From positions 14,280,981 to 14,344,980 of the forward strand of contig OX579640.1 of assembly GCA_951230915.1 (NCBI GenBank): 64,000 bases of DNA. The letters run 5' to 3'. Positions 59,469 to 64,000 of this stretch are shown here, in pieces; the first letter of the stretch is position 1, and every line of letters starts with the position of its first letter. The stretch is from Antitrichia curtipendula. Taxonomy: Eukaryota; Streptophyta; Bryopsida; Hypnales; Leucodontaceae. The notes under the pieces were generated by a model that saw only the letters and a list, made by a program, of their open reading frames with translations, was not told the DNA's origin and made no database searches. The position numbers and the translations under genes were made by a program.

Positions 59469-61243
59469 TTAACCCTTAAAGGTTTTTGACTATGCTTTCA
59501 CCCATAACACTCCAAAACTACCATTTCTAGTCCAAGTACCAAATTTTTGAAAAAAAACATTTTTGGACACATGTAACCATAGGATCTTGTAGTACATTAT
59601 TTTGAAAAGATGTGGAAAAAATTTCAAAAATTTCCACCGTGTAGATTGCAAGATATTAGCAATTGAAGTGACCAAAATCCTTTTTTTGGCCCTGCAAATA
59701 AACAGGAAGCCTGTACTTCACAAGATCACATTTGTGTAAAAAAATATCCTAAACAGTGGTATTTTTTTGGATTAATTCTTCATGGTAAGTTGGATACATG
59801 ATTGAAAAATTTCAGATAATTTGAAATTGTATAACATATATGAAAAAATAGTAAGTAGAAAGAAGTAGATAATGATTAAAAAAATTTAATATGTTAACAA
59901 TTTATTTATAGAATTGAAAAATGCTAATCCCAATGGTTGTAATGTTGTAATAAAAAATGTACACCTAATGTTTTTATTTTTTTTCAAAAATATTGAACAT
60001 TGAACTAAATAAAAAACGTCAAAGTTTATCTTAGAATAAATATTCTATAACTACTAACCCGCAAACTCTTGCAAACTAAAACTCTTCATAACTTTCATCT
60101 CATTAATAAAAATGGAATGATTAAAAGCTTTCCATGTATGTTCAAATCTAAAACATCAATTTCAAATTTTTATTTTAAAAAAAGGTGATTCTTAACCCCT
60201 AAAGTTTTTTGACTATGTTTTCACCCAAACCACTCTAAAACTGTCATTTTTAAGACAACCACCAAATTTTAGAAAAAAAACAATTTAAGACAAATTTAAC
60301 CGTAGGATCTTTTACTAAACTGATTTGAAAAGATGTGGAAAACATTTCTTTGGATTCATTCTTCAATTCAAGTTGGCTACATGCTTGAAAATTTTCAAAT
60401 CATTTGGAATTGTACAACATGTACAAAAAAAATAGTAAGTAGAAAGAAGTAGAAAATGAGCCAAAATACTAAATTGTAAACAATTTATTTATGGAATTGA
60501 AAAATCCCAATCCCAATGGTAAAAATGTTTTGATAAACAATCTACAACTAATGTTGTTGTTTTTTTTCCAAAAATATTAAAAACTGAATTAAATAAAGGA
60601 TTTCCAACTTTTTTTGTAATGTATAGATTCTATAACTAGTGGCAAACTACCCCAAACTAAAACTTCTCATAACTTTTGACTCATCGATCAAAATGGGATG
60701 ATTCAAAGCTTCCCACTTAGATAAAAATCTAATAAACCAATTTCAAATTTTTATTTTTTTTAAAAGTCATTTTAAAGTAAATTTTTTGAGCTGCCCGGGC
60801 TGTCCAAAGTTCAAAGAAAATCACATATCATGCAATACCTTTTTAACCATGTAGTCAAAAGTTACAAAATTTGTTGGGCCTTAAAGCTACTCTTCGGGCA
60901 CATGTTGTGTGAAAATTTCAAAGAAATAACAGAAAAATTCCATCCATAGTGAGCTGCCCAAAGTCGCTATGTTGCCAAAAAACACAGTTTGATCCTTTAG
61001 GGGTTAAAGAAGTTTTTTGAGTTGCTTAGATTGCTTGCCTACCGAGCAATGAAAAATACATATCATACAATAACTTTTTTAACCATGTAGTCAAAAGTTA
61101 TAAAAATTGTTGGGCCTTAAATCTACTCCTTGAGTACATGTTATGTAAAAAATTTAAAGAAAAAAATAAAAATTCCAGTTGTAATGAGTTGCCCCAAATT
61201 GCTATGTTACCAAAAAAACGCATTTTAGACATTTAGAGGTTAA
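59469..61243 (+). mobile_element. T-1 element containing a nested T-1 element
   Basis: Left end TTAACCCTTAAAGG, right end ACATTTAGAGGTTAA. Without the nested copy it is about 960 bp and collinear with 18892-19821 and 44987-45933. The right part (61008-61243) resumes with AGAAGTTTTTTGAGTTGC, matching GTAAATTTTTTGAGCTGC in the 52719 copy. Confidence 0.85.
60192..61007 (+). mobile_element. Nested TTAA-bounded element (family T-1)
   Basis: Ends TTAACCCCTAAAGTTTTTTG and GATCCTTTAGGGGTTAA. Host flanks read GGTGATTC-TTAA and TTAA-AGAAGTTTTTTGAG. The uninterrupted relative has GTCATTTTTAAGTAAATTTT at 53430-53449, with a single TTAA at the matching place. Compared with 52719-53663 it has an internal deletion of about 130 bp. 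Confidence 0.92.
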
Positions 61244-61426
61244 TGATGACTTATATTTTTTTATAAATGATACATATTTACTTTTGAAGTCTTATAAATG
61301 TTAATTTGTAAATATTATTTACTATCAAGATCAATTTCCGTAAGTGTTAAATGTTAATACTTTATATGTGTTAGGATATTGTTTACACCCAAACAATTTT
61401 CATATATGTGTTAGGATATTGTTTAC

Positions 61427-61773
61427 TATAGGAGGGGGCTAAGTCTAAAAATATCACATGATGTATGGAAGGCATACTTTAAATGTGTCCACCTCTTGAA
61501 ATGTATATATTTTTGTACATTATGCTTTTTTATTGCTTCAACAATCTACAAATAGTGTACAATTTAAGATGGGTGGATGCTTTTATTGAATATTGTATTT
61601 CAACTTCAAATTTTTTTATAATAAATTCCATGAAGCTCCCAAAAATATGAAACAACTTGCTTTAGATGCCAATTCATTTGTCTTTCAAGGAAAATTTCTT
61701 GAAAAATATTTCAAAAACCTCCCCAAGTAAGTTTCCATCTCTAAAACGAGCGCTTTATGGACTTCCTACTTTA
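61427..61773 (+). mobile_element. Foldback repeat (family F), diverged copy
   Basis: Left TATAGGAGGGG, right CTTCCTACTTTA. Shares AATATGAAACAACTTGCTTT and GATGCCAATTCATTTGTCTT with the copies at 16836 and 57035. The foldback is largely decayed. Confidence 0.6.
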
Positions 61774-61922
61774 TGACATATTTATTGACTAGGTATTCTA
61801 TTGCAATAGAAAAGATTCTCATAATTTATTTAACCTTGGAAGGATGCAATTCCAGTGACCAAGGTCAAGTTGGCCAAATACTCTAATTATTGGACCAACA
61901 TGTATCTTCTTTGTTTCTACAA

Positions 61923-62162
61923 TTAAACCTTTAAAGACCAAAGGGTAGTCTACATCTCTAAAATAATAAAACTTAGAGGAATAATTCAATGATGAATTTC
62001 AAATAATAGTTGTAAAATATGATCCACATATCATATTCATATGGTTAGATCAACTAGTTCACAAAACAATATTTTTAAATTAAATTTGAAGTCAATAATT
62101 GAAAATTCCTTCTATAATCAGTTGTAGTTCAAAATTTGAATGTTTGGTCCTTTAGGAGTTAA
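61923..62162 (+). mobile_element. Short TTAA-bounded element (240 bp, family T-8)
   Basis: Left end TTAAACCTTTAAAGACCAAA; the right end in complement reads TTAACTCCTAAAGGACCAAA. That is a 20-bp imperfect inverted repeat close to the T-1 terminus. Probably a deletion derivative. Non-coding. Confidence 0.7.
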
Positions 62163-62959
62163 CAATGAAGTCATCCATTGGATCTATTAACCTTAAAAAA
62201 ACAGTATCTATTACTAAGGTAGTTAAGCCAAAAATGAAATGATTTTTAGACCAATATGTGCATTCTTCATTTCTACATTAATATTGAAAGTCAGTCATTA
62301 GATAACTTTTATCCTCAACACCCTTATAAGATTAATTTGCACACTGATATTTGTTAAGAATCTTTGTAATTTGAATTTTTTCAATTTTCCAAAGTAGTAT
62401 AAAGTTGCGATTTTAACTCTACAACTTAATTTAATTAGTTCTAGAAGCACTAAAGTTTTTGGGGTGATCAATGGAATCATTGAATTCTACAAAGGTAGAA
62501 AATAAATCTTTTAAAGGGGAAAAAGATACTTCATCTTCATCACAAACCATCTTCTTACTAACTCTTTTAGGTGATGGAAACCTCTATTTATAAATTAGAT
62601 CTCACAAGTTATAGGTCTTTTTTGTCCACCGATTAGTGGCTCAATCACTAACTATGATATGATCCAATATCATATTAAAACAATTACTTCAAAAGATAAT
62701 TTAATTAGTATGAGAGTTTGAATAATATGAAATTCCTCTACACAATTTGAATGAATTACAGATGAATGTGATCTAATTAGTGAACATTTGGATGAAGTTT
62801 GGATTAAAACATATAAAAATTGAAAAAGTTTGATGAAATCATAATATTGGGGAAACCATGAAAATAATAAAGACCATATTATGTTAATTTTATCTCAAAT
62901 AATGTGATGATTGCACCTTCTAGATTGTGATTTTCTAGTATTAGTCTTGGGATCATTAA
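62163..62959. other. AT-rich spacer, nothing recognised
   Basis: No gene or definable repeat. Confidence 0.4.
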
Positions 62960-63742
62960 TTAACCCCTAAAGTCCCATTGTCCCCTCGGGGGACAATTTG
63001 GAGTTCGGGTAGGTCCCTATGGGCTGAAATTATACTGTGATTTTTTGAAACTTTTTGAGGACGTGCAGTTTTCTGAGAGATTCGTGGATATATAATTTTT
63101 ATTGAAATTCGATGTCGGATGAAAAAGTTATGGGTTTTTTTCGCTCAAACCAAACTCGAGGGGCAGCCTGGTCAGCCACAATTCCATTGACTGTGGAAGG
63201 GGGCAGGGTTTGCACTCTAGACCGGAGGCTAGGGGTGGGCAGCGGGTGACAGTCTGGGACGTGCAGTTTTCTAAAACTTTTTGAGGACGCCCAAAGAATG
63301 GGCTACAAAATCTCATTGCAAAAAAAAGTATTGTATTGTCATTTTTATAGTTGCATTGCAAGATTTTTTTTGGAGGTGTTATAAGCCTCCAAATCTGCTG
63401 AAAATTGGTGGACATGTTCCTAACATGATCTAACATATGTTCAACTTTTAACTTCAAAGTCTGTAGTGCAAAAGATTTCAACAAATGGCAGTCAAAGTCA
63501 TCTGAAATTTCAGGGCAGCACCCAAAAAAACTTTTCCCCGAACTTTGAATGCAATTTTCTTCCAATCCGTACGGTCAAACTTGATGAAATTTTTACCACA
63601 TGATCTTAGTCAAGCTAAGTACAACATCTTACGGTTACATTTTTGAAAAAAAGTTTTTTCCGTTTTTTTTGGTGAATGCAGCAAAAATGGCAGTTTTCAG
63701 TGATTTCTGGCCAGAAAATGGCCTTGGGACTTTAGGGGTTAA
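62960..63742 (-). mobile_element. Intact TTAA-bounded element (family T-2)
   Basis: Ends TTAACCCCTAAAGTCCCATT and TTGGGACTTTAGGGGTTAA, a 17-bp perfect inverted repeat. A perfect subterminal palindrome TTGTCCCC-TCG-GGGGACAA lies at 62978-62996. It is less AT-rich than the other copies. An open frame of about 145 codons on the minus strand (63128-63565) has no domain and is probably fortuitous. Confidence 0.9.
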
Positions 63743-64000
63743 GTTAACTTGTTCAGCACATATACACCTCAGCCTTCTACAACATTCCAATATATGCCAC
63801 ATACTTCTCTTTTCATATTGTTTGACCGACTACAAATAATACTTCAAATTTTCTTGGATATTTGCCATTATCATTAACAATTCAATTTACTATAATAAAT
63901 CTCTCCAAGACTACTTATAACATTCTTGAATTTTTTGAACATAGAACTTTTTTCTTCCCATAAAAAATTATTTTCTTCTGAAATTGAAAATTTTGAATTT
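63743..64000. other. AT-rich window end, nothing recognised
   Basis: No feature can be supported in this stretch. Confidence 0.4.

Noticed and set aside
44987..63742. PIF/Harbinger MITEs (TTA/TAA target) as the source of the TTAA elements
   Set aside because: Both nested cases fit a 4-bp TTAA duplication and the termini start CCC, unlike typical Harbinger GGG/GGC ends. A genome-wide check is still needed.
16500..64000. LTR retrotransposon
   Set aside because: No pair of long terminal repeats, primer-binding site or gag-pol frame could be found by reading.

Overview
This is nuclear DNA from a land plant. The evidence is a plant-type RACK1 with a telo-box promoter, two intronless AP2/ERF (DREB-type) genes, a plant SnRK1-gamma-like four-CBS protein, a 19-exon full-size ABCG/PDR transporter with GT-AG introns, TTTAGGG-type telomere-like repeats and CACTA MITEs. 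GC-rich intronless genes sit in very AT-rich intergenic DNA. That would fit a non-seed plant such as a bryophyte, lycophyte or fern, but I cannot name the species.

Layout: RACK1 (minus strand, 1995-2945); AT-rich DNA with a CACTA element (6603-7657); a tail-to-tail pair of DREB-like paralogues (9815-10603 plus, 12831-13604 minus); a minisatellite (15928-16330); a TE block (16.8-22.1 kb); a CBS/SnRK1-gamma-like gene of six exons (23470-26027, plus); TE remnants; the ABCG/PDR gene (29472-41288, minus; 1535 aa deduced); tandem arrays upstream of it (41.4-44.2 kb); then about 20 kb (44.9-64 kb) with no recognisable complete protein gene, made largely of transposable-element copies.

The main unexpected content is a large set of non-autonomous DNA elements bounded by TTAA and terminal inverted repeats close to TTAACCCCTAAAGGACCAA. 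They range from about 200 bp to 980 bp. Two nested insertions can be compared with uninterrupted relatives and indicate a TTAA target-site duplication, the signature of piggyBac-like transposition, which to my knowledge is rarely or not reported from land plants. Many copies share an internal module containing CATAACTTTT followed by CCAAAT-AATGAATCAAAG. One copy lies in an ABCG intron. No transposase is visible in the window.

The protein genes do not form one pathway. They cover ribosome-associated signalling (RACK1), stress transcription (DREB pair), energy-kinase regulation (SnRK1 gamma-like) and export of lipids or secondary metabolites (ABCG/PDR). All exon boundaries were derived by hand from splice signals, reading phase and family conservation.
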